This document shows, in pieces, positions 1 to 6,375 of a stretch of DNA of 64,000 nucleotides. The position numbers and the translations under genes are program-made. The stretch lies in assembly GCF_000711795.1 (NCBI RefSeq), contig NZ_JONH01000013.1, positions 1 through 64,000 of the forward strand, written 5' to 3'. Under the pieces are notes generated by a model. That model was not told the origin of the DNA. It worked only from the letters and a program-made list of their open reading frames with translations, and did not search any database. Position 1 is the stretch's first letter. Each line of letters begins with the position of its first letter. Source of the DNA: Vibrio pacinii DSM 19139 (GTDB lineage: Bacteria; Pseudomonadota; Gammaproteobacteria; Enterobacterales; Vibrionaceae).

Positions 1-2
1 CA

Positions 3-293
3 GAACGCAAAACAGAGGCAAACAAAATCATCAAACACTTATTGCTTGGAGAGCTAACACAAGGCCAAGCGTTAAAAAGTTTACGCATTAATATACTGGG
101 ACTCAAACAGGATGTGTTCGCAAGACTTGTCGATGTCTCAAGAAAAACACTCTCAGATATAGAGAATGATCGGGGCAGCTACAATACAGAGATTCTCAAC
201 AAGGTATTCAAACCATTTGGCTTAAAAGTCGGAATGCTACCGTCTTCTCCCGATGTGTTAAAATCGCTACTAATAGATGGTGAGGCTGGGTAA
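3..293 (+). CDS. HipB-like helix-turn-helix regulator, 5' end outside the window
   Basis: The reading frame is open to the left edge of the window, so the apparent TTG start at 42 is probably internal and the gene is cut by the window boundary. The visible residues form one XRE/Cro-type helix-turn-helix: an LGLKQDVFARLVDVSRKTLS helix pair followed by an IENDRG turn. The final residues resemble the end of HipB-type antitoxins. No hipA-like kinase follows; the next item downstream is the tmRNA-like attachment sequence, so this is likely the last cargo gene of an integrated element. Whether it is an antitoxin or a lone repressor cannot be judged without the upstream sequence. Confidence 0.7.
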   Translation, partial: ERKTEANKIIKHLLLGELTQGQALKSLRINILGLKQDVFARLVDVSRKTLSDIENDRGSYNTEILNKVFKPFGLKVGMLPSSPDVLKSLLIDGEAG

Positions 294-372
294 AATACTC
301 AGTATCAGCGCTATTGCTTTAGATTAAATTGCTATAACAAGCTAGCATTTTTAAATGATTTAGTAATACATG

Positions 373-385
373 GACGCGGGTTCAG
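373..385 (+). repeat. Partial tmRNA 3' end, left half (attachment-site remnant)
   Basis: The 13 bases GGACGCGGGTTCA equal the T-arm entry of the ssrA (tmRNA) 3' end as I know it from Vibrio and E. coli. The match stops after TTCA and the following sequence is unrelated to ssrA. ssrA 3' ends are common integration targets of tyrosine-recombinase islands, so this is read as one half of an attachment site. No complete tmRNA gene is visible. Confidence 0.6.
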
Positions 386-424
386 TTCCTTTTGAAGCAG
401 GAAATTGATGTAACATTTGATGCA
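381..424 (+). repeat. 44-nt imperfect repeat, copy A (next to the tmRNA-like half-site)
   Basis: This segment starts at the TTCA of the left tmRNA half-site and contains TTGATGTAACATTTGATG. It aligns without gaps to 6263-6306 at 33 of 44 positions. Its location at an attachment site suggests an element end or a recombinase arm-binding region. Confidence 0.6.
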
Positions 425-481
425 ACACCAAATTGGTAACATCGATATAAGTTAGTGAATTTATGAAAAGTGAGAAACCAT

Positions 482-503
482 TTCAACTCCCGCCAGCCCA
501 CCA
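482..503 (+). repeat. ssrA 3' fragment: tmRNA 3' end, right half with CCA terminus (attR-like)
   Basis: The sequence TTCAACTCCCGCCAGC followed by CCACCA matches the last 20 or so bases of ssrA, including the T-arm second strand, acceptor stem and CCA end, with one base fewer than the reference I remember just before CCACCA. It starts with the same TTCA on which the left half (373-385) ends, about 100 bases earlier. A terminator hairpin lies directly after it, as expected for the original downstream flank of ssrA. This is the typical look of the duplicated target end at the far side of an ssrA-integrated island. Confidence 0.65.
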
Positions 504-513
504 AACGTTTGGA

Positions 514-529
514 AAAGGCCACCTTCGGG
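514..529 (+). terminator. Left half of a terminator hairpin split by an insertion sequence
   Basis: AAAAGGCCACCTTCGGG stops at the insertion sequence border. The matching half, CCTTCGGGTGGCC plus seven T, resumes at 2034. Removing the insertion and one copy of the 8-base duplication restores GGCCACC-TTCG-GGTGGCC with a T tract, a strong rho-independent terminator with a UUCG loop, placed just after the tmRNA-like 3' end. Confidence 0.8.
522..529 (+). repeat. Target-site duplication, left copy (CCTTCGGG)
   Basis: CCTTCGGG abuts the left inverted repeat and recurs exactly at 2034-2041 after the right inverted repeat. Eight to nine bases is the duplication length expected for IS4-family IS50-type elements. 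Confidence 0.85.
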
Positions 530-545
530 CTGTCTCTTATACACA

Positions 546-578
546 AATCCCTAAGCCACAGCTTGGGGATTTTTTTTG
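546..578 (+). terminator. Terminator inside the left end of the insertion sequence
   Basis: An 11-base stem (AATCCCTAAGC with GCTTGGGGATT, one G-U pair) with loop CACA is followed by eight T. It lies between the left inverted repeat and the transposase, so it would block read-through from outside promoters, a common way for insertion sequences to keep transposase levels low. Confidence 0.8.
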
Positions 579-615
579 AACTAATTTAAGGTTTCATGAT
601 CTGATCATCTAAGTA

Positions 616-2010
616 ATGATAAGGATGATTATGATGACCTATATTGAGCCAACCCTTTGGGCACAAAAACAATTCGGTCAAGCCGACCTCAATGACCCAA
701 GACGCACTCAAAGACTCGTTGCTCTAGCTGCCTCACTGGCCGAGCAACCTGGCGTACCGGTTTCGAAACTCATTATCTCACCAGCTGATATGGAAGGCGC
801 TTATCGCTTTATCCGTAATGAGCAAATCAAAGCAGAAGATATCGCCGAAGCAGGCTTTTATGCCACAGCTCAAGAGGCTTTAGAGCAACAAACCCTTCTT
901 GCATTAGAAGATACCACTTCTCTAAGTTACTCCCATCGCAGCATACGAGATGAGCTCGGACACTCCAATCAAGGCAATCGACACCGAGCTATGTTCGTTC
1001 ACTCCAGCTTGCTTTTTGCTCCCGAAACTCAAACGGTTGTTGGCTTAATTGAACAACAACGTTGGACTCGAAATATTGAAAAGCGCGGACAACGAAACCA
1101 ATACGCGACTCGACCATACAAAGAAAAAGAAAGTTATAAGTGGGAACAAGCCTCTCAGCATGTTGCAGAGCGACTCGGAGATAAAATGTCAGATGTTATT
1201 TCGGTTTGCGATAGGGAAGCAGACCTGTTTGAATACCTCACTTACAAGCAAGAGCAGCAGCAGCGGTTTCTCGTTCGCTCAATGCAAAGTCGCTGTATAG
1301 AAGAGCACGATAATCGCCTTTATGACTACGCCTGGGCACTATCATCAGCAGGAACAAAAGTGCTCAAGATACCGCAAAAAGGCGGTCGTAAAGCTCGAAC
1401 GGCTCATCTAGATATTAAGTATGCACGTGTGACATTGAAGTCTCCCGCGAATAAGAAAGAGTTCGATAATATCCCCCTCTACTATGTTGGGTGTATCGAG
1501 CAAGGTGAATGTAGCGATAAGCTGGCATGGCACTTACTCACCTCAGAGCAAGTAACAAGCAAAGAAGAGGCACTTAAAATCGTCAGTTATTATGAGCTGC
1601 GTTGGCTAATAGAAGATTTTCATAAAGTCTGGAAAAGTGAAGGCACTCAGGTTGAGCAACTGAGAATGCAAAGTAAAGATAACTTAGAAAGGCTTAGTGT
1701 CATTTTGGCTTTTATCGCGACTCGCTTGCTCCAGTTGAGGTTTATGAATGAATCAGACGAGTTATCGAAGAGCAGTTGTGAGCAGGTTTTAAAAGGTAAC
1801 GCATGGAAGCTAATGTGGCTAAAGCTTGAAGGAAAAAGGCTACCGAAGGAAGCGCCGAATATATCATGGGCTTACAGAGGTATTGCACGGTTAGGAGGTT
1901 GGAAGAATACCAAGCGGACAGGCCGTGCTTCTATAAAAACCTTATGGCAAGGATGGTTTAGGTTACAAACCATCCTTGAAGGGTATGAGCTAGCTAAGTC
2001 TCTTGATTAA
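616..2010 (+). CDS. IS4-family transposase, Tn5/IS50 group
   Basis: This is a DDE transposase of 464 residues, close to the 476 of Tn5 transposase and alignable along its length by eye. The catalytic triad is visible: D99 in ALEDTTSLSY, D199 in VCDREAD and E333. The IS4 signature Y-x2-R-x3-E-x6-K is intact at Y326, R329, E333 and K340. Four ATG codons cluster at 616, 625, 631 and 634; an AAGG at 621-624 favours 631 or 634 as the true start. The frame has no stops or shifts. It ends 23 bases before the right end of the element. Confidence 0.95.
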   Translation: MIRMIMMTYIEPTLWAQKQFGQADLNDPRRTQRLVALAASLAEQPGVPVSKLIISPADMEGAYRFIRNEQIKAEDIAEAGFYATAQEALEQQTLLALEDTTSLSYSHRSIRDELGHSNQGNRHRAMFVHSSLLFAPETQTVVGLIEQQRWTRNIEKRGQRNQYATRPYKEKESYKWEQASQHVAERLGDKMSDVISVCDREADLFEYLTYKQEQQQRFLVRSMQSRCIEEHDNRLYDYAWALSSAGTKVLKIPQKGGRKARTAHLDIKYARVTLKSPANKKEFDNIPLYYVGCIEQGECSDKLAWHLLTSEQVTSKEEALKIVSYYELRWLIEDFHKVWKSEGTQVEQLRMQSKDNLERLSVILAFIATRLLQLRFMNESDELSKSSCEQVLKGNAWKLMWLKLEGKRLPKEAPNISWAYRGIARLGGWKNTKRTGRASIKTLWQGWFRLQTILEGYELAKSLD

Positions 2011-2014
2011 CAAG

Positions 2015-2048
2015 ACTTGTGATCAAGAGACAGCCTTCGGGTGGCCTT
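2015..2048 (+). other. Right inverted repeat, right duplication and right half of the split terminator
   Basis: The right inverted repeat occupies 2015-2033, the duplicated CCTTCGGG is at 2034-2041, and the second terminator arm GGTGGCC with its T tract runs to about 2052. With the insertion in place the hairpin arms are 1.5 kb apart, so the original terminator cannot fold in its native form. Confidence 0.8.
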
Positions 2049-2251
2049 TTTTTGTGTCTTATATATTTCAAAATCAAAAACTTAGCATTAAAGGCTATTC
2101 AACTACTACCGCCCTACCAATGGTAAACGGCCAATCTCAATTTAGGCCGACTCCCTGATGTTTCTCTTGTTCAAGCATATAAAGCCTCTTTGTAGCGAGT
2201 TCAATAGGCACGCTACCCAATCAAAGAACAGGAGGTCGATTTTCAATTGCG

Positions 2252-2399
2252 TTAAGCAACGACCCTATTTCGCCCTTGTGATTTTGCATCATAAAGGTTG
2301 GCATCTGCTTGACGATTGATTTCATCGATGAAGCTTGACGCACGCGCCTCAGCCAAGCCAATACTGACCGTCACAGAGATCGCCCTCTCTTGATAGCCT
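2252..2399 (-). pseudogene. C-terminal relic of a GGDEF (diguanylate cyclase) gene
   Basis: Read on the minus strand, the frame ending at a stop at 2252-2254 encodes about 48 residues. These include ISVTVSIGLAEA and ADANLYDAKSQGRNRVV, which match the final strand and helix of GGDEF domains (the TVSIG and AD-LY-AK-GRN-V signatures). A stop codon lies immediately upstream and the GG(D/E)EF motif itself is absent, so only the tail survives. It is a truncated remnant, probably left by deletion or rearrangement at the island border. It was too short for routine ORF calling. Confidence 0.8.
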
Positions 2400-2926
2400 G
2401 ATTAACTTAATGATAACAACGATATCAATACGTATGTGCATACGCATATTCAATAACTTAAACGCCAGGTTTCCAGTGACAGCGCGCAACATGGACTGGT
2501 ATTGGCCCATCAATACTTACTTCTACGCCTTCCTTTGCTCAACCCGCCAATAAGCGACGTGAAGCAGTGTATCGACACCCAGCCAATCTAATGATCAAAA
2601 ACTAACTGTCCAAAAGCACCTGCTCGGAGTGCGACAACTTCTATCACCATGTCTACGATTTTGATTTACTTGATCTCGATTAGGAGTTGGATTGTGGTGT
2701 GGGGTTGTAGGCTTATTTTTGGACAAAAATGTGTTAGCGAGATTGCCAATTTAGCAATTAATGAATTATGTTAGGTATGGCAAAAGTTGCTTAACCAAGA
2801 GTTCAGTCCTGCAAGAACAGAACTCTCATACACTCTTCGAGCCCTTTATATTTTACTACTCAACGATTGACTTAGCACAAGTGAAAAGACAAGAATGATC
2901 GCTTTCTCGTATATTGGCAGATTATT
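2400..2926. other. Long stretch without a recognisable gene
   Basis: I see no coding frame with family resemblance here. There is one hairpin-like inverted repeat (AGAGTTC at 2798-2804 with GAACTCT at 2820-2826). The stretch between the GGDEF relic and the small RHH gene is best read as decayed accessory DNA. Confidence 0.5.
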
Positions 2927-3232
2927 ATGTGCAACATATTTTCTAAGCAACCTAAAGAAGATTACCAATTCATTGCTCGCTCTATCCGAATAGGTGGCCA
3001 TGCTACCAGCATCAAATTGGAAGCGAGCTTCTGGCAAATTCTTGACGAAATCTCTGAGCAACAACAAATGAAACTGCCCCATTTTATCAGTGTAATCTAC
3101 AACGAAGCTTTGGCACACAACGGAGAAATTATCAATTTCACCTCATTGTTGCGTTGTGCTTGTTTAATTTATCTACGCCAGCCTAACGAAGTAATGGACA
3201 TAGTCAAACGACAGCTTATCTCAAGTAGCTAA
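2927..3232 (+). CDS. Small ribbon-helix-helix domain protein
   Basis: This 101-residue protein matches the RHH_4-type ribbon-helix-helix family. After about 15 residues comes RSIRIGGHATSIKLEASFW, the basic strand that forms the DNA-binding ribbon. Two helices follow (FWQILDEISEQQQM and LPHFISVIYNEA). Proteins of this family are short DNA-binding regulators with unknown targets. An overlapping minus-strand frame (2846-3118) shows no family signature and is a shadow. The gene sits alone between the decayed stretch and the glyoxalase-like gene. Target and partner are unknown. Confidence 0.75.
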   Translation: MCNIFSKQPKEDYQFIARSIRIGGHATSIKLEASFWQILDEISEQQQMKLPHFISVIYNEALAHNGEIINFTSLLRCACLIYLRQPNEVMDIVKRQLISSS

Positions 3233-3314
3233 TTAATTTTACTGTCGTACTCTAGTACTACCAACACTTCATTCCTTGCCCTTATTCTAGGTCTCAACTG
3301 AATAAGAGGCAGAT

Positions 3315-3710
3315 ATGACGAAGCTTATCCACACTATGGTAAGAGTTAGCAACCTTACCGAATCTATCAACTTCTACCGTGCAGCACTGGTGCTCGACAT
3401 CAAAGACCAATATGTTTTTGATAATTTTACTTTAACTTACCTAGCCAACCCTCAAACAGGCTTTGAACTAGAGCTGACTTATAACCATAACCAATCCGAG
3501 CAGTACACTCATGGTAATGGTTATGGGCACATAGCCGTTACTGTCGAGGATATTGAGCAAGCTCATCAGCGAATGACCTCATTAAATATCGAGGCTTCCG
3601 ATATCAAAACGCTCGCTCACAATCAAATCCACCTCGCGACATTCTTTTTTATTACCGATCCTGATGGATACAAGATCGAGTTTCTACAACGTCAAGGACG
3701 ATACCTATGA
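3315..3710 (+). CDS. Glyoxalase I-like (VOC family) protein
   Basis: This 131-residue VOC-fold protein resembles lactoylglutathione lyase, which isomerises the methylglyoxal-glutathione hemithioacetal. Four likely metal ligands occur in GloA order: H6 in LIHTMVRVS, an E in FELELTYN, the H of YGHIAVTV and the E of YKIEFLQR. The FYRAALVLDIK segment corresponds to the usual FY-LG motif. An AGAGG ribosome site precedes the ATG. It overlaps the next gene by four bases (ATGA), so the two are co-translated. Housekeeping GloA is usually encoded elsewhere, so this is likely an accessory paralogue for reactive aldehydes; substrate is inferred. Confidence 0.85.
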   Translation: MTKLIHTMVRVSNLTESINFYRAALVLDIKDQYVFDNFTLTYLANPQTGFELELTYNHNQSEQYTHGNGYGHIAVTVEDIEQAHQRMTSLNIEASDIKTLAHNQIHLATFFFITDPDGYKIEFLQRQGRYL

Positions 3711-4018
3711 CAGAGCGAGTAAACACAATGATTAATTTAACAGCGATATTTCACGCTAAAACTGGGCAAGAGCAGGCTCTCGAGTCTCTGTTGGTTGCGA
3801 TGCTAACCCCCACCCGAGAAGAAGCTGGCTGCGAAGGTTATTTCTTATTTAAAGATAAAAGCAACCCAGCACTATTTATGTTTCGAGAGCAATTTGTCGA
3901 CCAAAATGCTTTCGATGAGCACTGTAAGCAACCTCATTTCATCAAGCTGCTAAACAAATTAGAGGGTGTACTGGTGCAAGAGCCACAAATCACTTTCTAC
4001 GATGAACTCTCTGCTTAA
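3707..4018 (+). CDS. Antibiotic biosynthesis monooxygenase (ABM) / YgiN-like protein
   Basis: This 103-residue protein has the ABM dimeric ferredoxin-like fold. Diagnostic segments are AIFHAKTGQEQALESLL, TPTREEAGCEGYFLF and the FDEHCKQPHF stretch that corresponds to the H-x-x-S/T-x-H-F region. Relatives such as YgiN oxidise quinols without cofactor. ATG at 3707 overlaps the stop of the glyoxalase-like gene; a second ATG at 3728 is possible. A strong hairpin follows 25 bases after the stop, so 3315-4018 is probably a two-gene operon for carbonyl or quinone stress. The substrate is not known. Confidence 0.82.
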   Translation: MTERVNTMINLTAIFHAKTGQEQALESLLVAMLTPTREEAGCEGYFLFKDKSNPALFMFREQFVDQNAFDEHCKQPHFIKLLNKLEGVLVQEPQITFYDELSA

Positions 4019-4042
4019 TTAAAAAGAGCGCCCAATGAACTC

Positions 4043-4076
4043 AATGTCAGTCAGTTAAGTTGACTGACATTTTATC
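4043..4076 (+). terminator. Terminator of the glyoxalase-YgiN operon
   Basis: AATGTCAGTCA (4043-4053) pairs perfectly with TGACTGACATT (4061-4071) around a 7-base loop and runs into a T-rich tail. Confidence 0.8.
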
Positions 4077-4192
4077 TTCTAGTCGAACCCATGGTAAATT
4101 TTGGACGAAACTTATCACCGTTTGTTGCGACTACCGTTTTGTGGCGAAAACGAAATGTGGCACAGGCTTTTCAGAGGTAAAGAAAGCCTGTA

Positions 4193-4356
4193 TCAGTACT
4201 TCAAGCAATCCGTTTGCTCTGAGAGACTCAGAGCGTCTTCCAGTTCAACCCCAAGGTAACGAATAGTGTTATCTAGTTTCGAATGCCCCAGTAAAATCTA
4301 TACCGCCCTCAGGGAGACATCAGGGTCAGGTCTTGCTTTTTGCCACGGAATACAAG
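4193..4356 (-). pseudogene. C-terminal relic of a tyrosine recombinase (integrase)
   Basis: On the minus strand a frame ending at 4193-4195 reads ILLGHSKLDNTIRYLGVELE and continues EDALSLSEQTDCLKY. This carries the GHS/T and catalytic-tyrosine region (T-x-RYLG) typical of phage-type integrases. Just upstream the frame reads SLRAV, then a TAG at 4298-4300 where the family has glutamine, then ILLGH. Nothing recognisable remains upstream of about 4356, so the catalytic arginine and most of the core are gone. It is a truncated gene with an added nonsense codon, and probably the dead integrase of an element once inserted here. The plus-strand frame at 4060-4266 is its shadow. Confidence 0.8.
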
Positions 4357-4393
4357 TTTTGGGGCTGCTTTGAGTTGCGCAGCCCTACTAGTG

Positions 4394-4765
4394 CTACCTT
4401 TCAGATAGCACTTCTTTGAAAGCAAACATTCCATTTAACGCTGCAGGGAAACCAGCATAGACAGACATTTGTATTATTACTTCTTTGATTTCTTCTTCTG
4501 TACAACCAACATTAAGGGCTGCGTGCAAATGTACTTTTAGCTGCGGCGTACAAGTTCCCATGGCTGTTAAAGCAGAGACAGTTGCTATCTCTCTTAATTT
4601 CAAGTCCAAGCCTTGCCGTGTATAGATATCGGCAAACGGGTATTCTATTGTTAATTTAGCTAAATCAGGGCAAATATCTTGTAGGCTCTCAATAACTTTT
4701 TGCCCTGCTTCACCATCGATTTTTGATAACTGTTCTAGCCCAGAATTAAATCGAGTATTGTCCAT
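4394..4765 (-). CDS. Carboxymuconolactone decarboxylase (CMD) family protein
   Basis: This 123-residue all-helical protein is of the AhpD/CMD fold. The central helix region LREIATVSALTAMGTCTPQL, then VHLHAALNVGCTEEEIKEV and the tail YAGFPAALNGMFAFKEV are close to gamma-carboxymuconolactone decarboxylase-like proteins. The redox CxxC of AhpD is absent, so peroxidase activity is unlikely and a decarboxylase or unknown role is more probable. A GAGGAG ribosome site precedes the ATG. The promoter lies between this gene and the upstream merR-like gene and has the stretched spacer typical of MerR control, so it is the likely regulated target. Confidence 0.85.
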   Translation of the reverse strand: MDNTRFNSGLEQLSKIDGEAGQKVIESLQDICPDLAKLTIEYPFADIYTRQGLDLKLREIATVSALTAMGTCTPQLKVHLHAALNVGCTEEEIKEVIIQMSVYAGFPAALNGMFAFKEVLSER

Positions 4766-4797
4766 GTGGCTTGCTCCTCTGAATAAAAGACCAGCAC

Positions 4798-4828
4798 ACC
4801 TTACAAGTTAGAGTTAACTCTAAGTCAA
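4798..4828 (-). promoter_or_regulatory. MerR-type promoter with 19-base spacer for the CMD gene
   Basis: On the minus strand TTGACT (4823-4828) and TAAGGT (4798-4803) are separated by exactly 19 bases. The spacer is filled by the dyad TAGAGTTAACTCTAA. A 19-base spacer with a central palindrome is the hallmark of promoters activated by MerR proteins through DNA untwisting. The -35 overlaps the stop codon of the merR-like gene. Confidence 0.75.
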
Positions 4829-5181
4829 CTCACTTCTCCGTTTTTATATAAATTAATTTTGTCTTCTAATGCTTTCAGATGCTCATTCTGTTGCCTAATG
4901 TGTTCTTTTAAGTTTTCTCGGTGTATTTCTAGCAGGCCTTGGCGATCAACCACGGTCTTTACACCTAAATCTCTTAATGACGCATATTTTTGAATTTCTT
5001 CTAGCGGCATCCCAGTGTCTTTGAGTCGTTTAATAAAGTTCACCCAATCAATATCTCTATCTGAGTAGACCCGGTGGCCACTGCTATTTCTTTGGACATG
5101 TTTTAGCAAACCAATTTTTTCATAGTATCGAAGAGTGTAAGACGATAACCCAACTACGCCCGAAAATTTTTTCATGTTCAT
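4825..5181 (-). CDS. MerR family transcriptional regulator
   Basis: A MerR-type regulator of about 118 residues when started at the ATG at 5181, which has an AAGG eight bases upstream. The frame is open to 5229. The winged helix is visible at the start (FSGVVGLSSYTLRYYEKIGLL, then SSGHRVYSDRDIDWVNFI), followed by a long coiled coil (LLEIHRENLKEHIRQQ). No cysteine cluster follows the coiled coil, so it is not a metal sensor of the MerR/ZntR type; it fits the AdhR/NmlR-like group that senses carbonyls or other small molecules. It is followed by the CMD gene with a MerR-type promoter between them. Confidence 0.9.
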   Translation of the reverse strand: MNMKKFSGVVGLSSYTLRYYEKIGLLKHVQRNSSGHRVYSDRDIDWVNFIKRLKDTGMPLEEIQKYASLRDLGVKTVVDRQGLLEIHRENLKEHIRQQNEHLKALEDKINLYKNGEVS

Positions 5182-5391
5182 TGTTTTTACCTTCTTGCTA
5201 AACCTATCTTCACCAGCGCAAATAACCACTGACTTCTAAAACACTACACCGATTAGAAATAATAAGCCAAGTAACTAGTTGTAATAACGTTGTAAGCGAA
5301 ATAGCTAGCAAACTTTGGGGCAGAAACTTGTTATTTGTCGCTACCACTCCCTATAATTGCGGCCATCATTCCAATGAGATTGCAATATACA

Positions 5392-5886
5392 ATGATTACG
5401 CTTCACACCAACTTTGGTGACATCCAAATCGAACTCAACAAAGACAAAGCACCTGTGTCTTCGCGTAACTTTAAAAAGTACTGTGAAGATGGTTTCTACA
5501 ACGGCACAATCTTCCACCGCGTGATAAAAGGCTTTATGATTCAAGGTGGTGGCCTAACAGAATTGATGGACGAAAAGGAAACACGCGATCCTATTACCAA
5601 TGAGGCTAATCGCGGTCTAAAGAACGTTGCTGGCACCATCGCTATGGCACGAACGGATGCCCCACACTCTGCAACCGCGCAGTTCTTTATCAATCTTGAT
5701 GACAATCATTTCCTTGATCACACAGCGAAAACCAACAACGGCTGGGGTTATGCTGTGTTTGGCAAAGTGACGATGGGGATGGATATCGTATATAAGATTG
5801 CCGAGGTACATACGCTATCACGGATGGGGCATGATGATGTGCCAGCAGAGACGGTTATGATTGAACGGGTGACCTTAGAAGCATAA
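5392..5886 (+). CDS. ppiB: Peptidyl-prolyl cis-trans isomerase B (cyclophilin)
   Basis: This is a 164-residue cytoplasmic cyclophilin that catalyses proline isomerisation during folding. The start at 5392 ([15 protein letters not shown]) gives the usual PpiB length; the frame extends upstream to 5335 without support. Active-site segments are visible: [14 protein letters not shown] (catalytic Arg, Phe, Gln), [19 protein letters not shown] and WGYAVFGKV. There is no signal peptide, which separates it from periplasmic PpiA. In many gammaproteobacteria ppiB lies next to cysS; here it is beside accessory genes instead. Confidence 0.93.
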   Translation: MITLHTNFGDIQIELNKDKAPVSSRNFKKYCEDGFYNGTIFHRVIKGFMIQGGGLTELMDEKETRDPITNEANRGLKNVAGTIAMARTDAPHSATAQFFINLDDNHFLDHTAKTNNGWGYAVFGKVTMGMDIVYKIAEVHTLSRMGHDDVPAETVMIERVTLEA

Positions 5887-6375
5887 GAAGACGTTGGATA
5901 ACACTGTCGATAATGTAATCCCTATAAAATCAGGATGTAAGGTGAGATTCATAGTAAGAACGAAAGTTAAAGCCTCTACTACCACATTAGTTCTTGTATG
6001 ATGAAAGACTGTGAACTGAGGCTAGCTGAAATGAATACTTATACATTTTGGGGCACAAATAAGTGAGCTTCCCCCTAGCTCACTTGTTCCAATGCCTTTT
6101 GGTCTAAGCGTTAGTCTAATACCGTCCTCATCGAATATGCGAAACTCATTGCTCGGCAATAATAGATCACCTATTGATAAATCGTAGTTGCAGCTAGTTT
6201 TAAGATTATTTTTCTATGAGTGCAGTGACCTTTAATCGCAACAGGTTATACTCGGGCGAGCGTTCAGTTGCTTTTTAAGTAGCGTTTTCATGTAACATTC
6301 AATGTAGGTCCAAAATCATCAATCCGATTTAATCGGTTGAATTTTAAAGAACTAATACAATCAACCAGTCTTGAA
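5887..6375. other. Intergenic region with one hairpin and an island-end-like repeat
   Basis: About 490 bases without a convincing gene. A 9-base perfect stem (AAGTGAGCT 6061-6069 with AGCTCACTT 6077-6085) could end transcription of the minus-strand chemotaxis gene or of ppiB but has no strong T run. The repeat described at 6263-6306 lies near its right end. Confidence 0.6.
6263..6306 (+). repeat. 44-nt imperfect repeat, copy B
   Basis: TTCAGTTGCTTTTTAAG at the start and ATGTAACATT in the second half match copy A (381-424) in the same orientation and register, 33 of 44 bases identical. The 12 bases before it are also weakly similar to the tmRNA-like half-site before copy A (7 of 12). It may mark the right edge of the accessory region. 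Confidence 0.6.

Larger units (their letters stand above)
530..2033 (+). mobile_element. IS4-family (IS50/Tn5 group) insertion sequence, complete
   Basis: A 1504-base element with terminal inverted repeats CTGTCTCTTATACACAAAT (left) and CTGTCTCTTGATCACAAGT (right, read inward), 15 of 19 bases identical. The left end resembles the IS50 outside end and the right end the IS50 inside end. It carries one intact transposase and a protective terminator just inside the left end, and is flanked by an 8-base duplication. Clean ends, an intact frame and a perfect duplication suggest a recent insertion and a potentially active copy. Confidence 0.93.

Noticed and set aside
373..503. An intact tmRNA gene
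   Set aside because: Only about 13 and 22 bases of the 3' end are present, separated by unrelated sequence; there is no tag-peptide region or 5' half.
2100..2250. Possible further coding relic beyond the GGDEF tail on the minus strand
   Set aside because: A 28-residue open stretch is present but I recognise no family, and stops occur in all frames around it.
2846..3118. Minus-strand frame of 90 residues overlapping the RHH gene
   Set aside because: It shows no family signature, whereas the plus-strand frame has a clear ribbon-helix-helix pattern.
4060..4266. Plus-strand frame of 68 residues downstream of the YgiN-like gene
   Set aside because: It is the shadow of the minus-strand integrase relic and begins inside a terminator hairpin.
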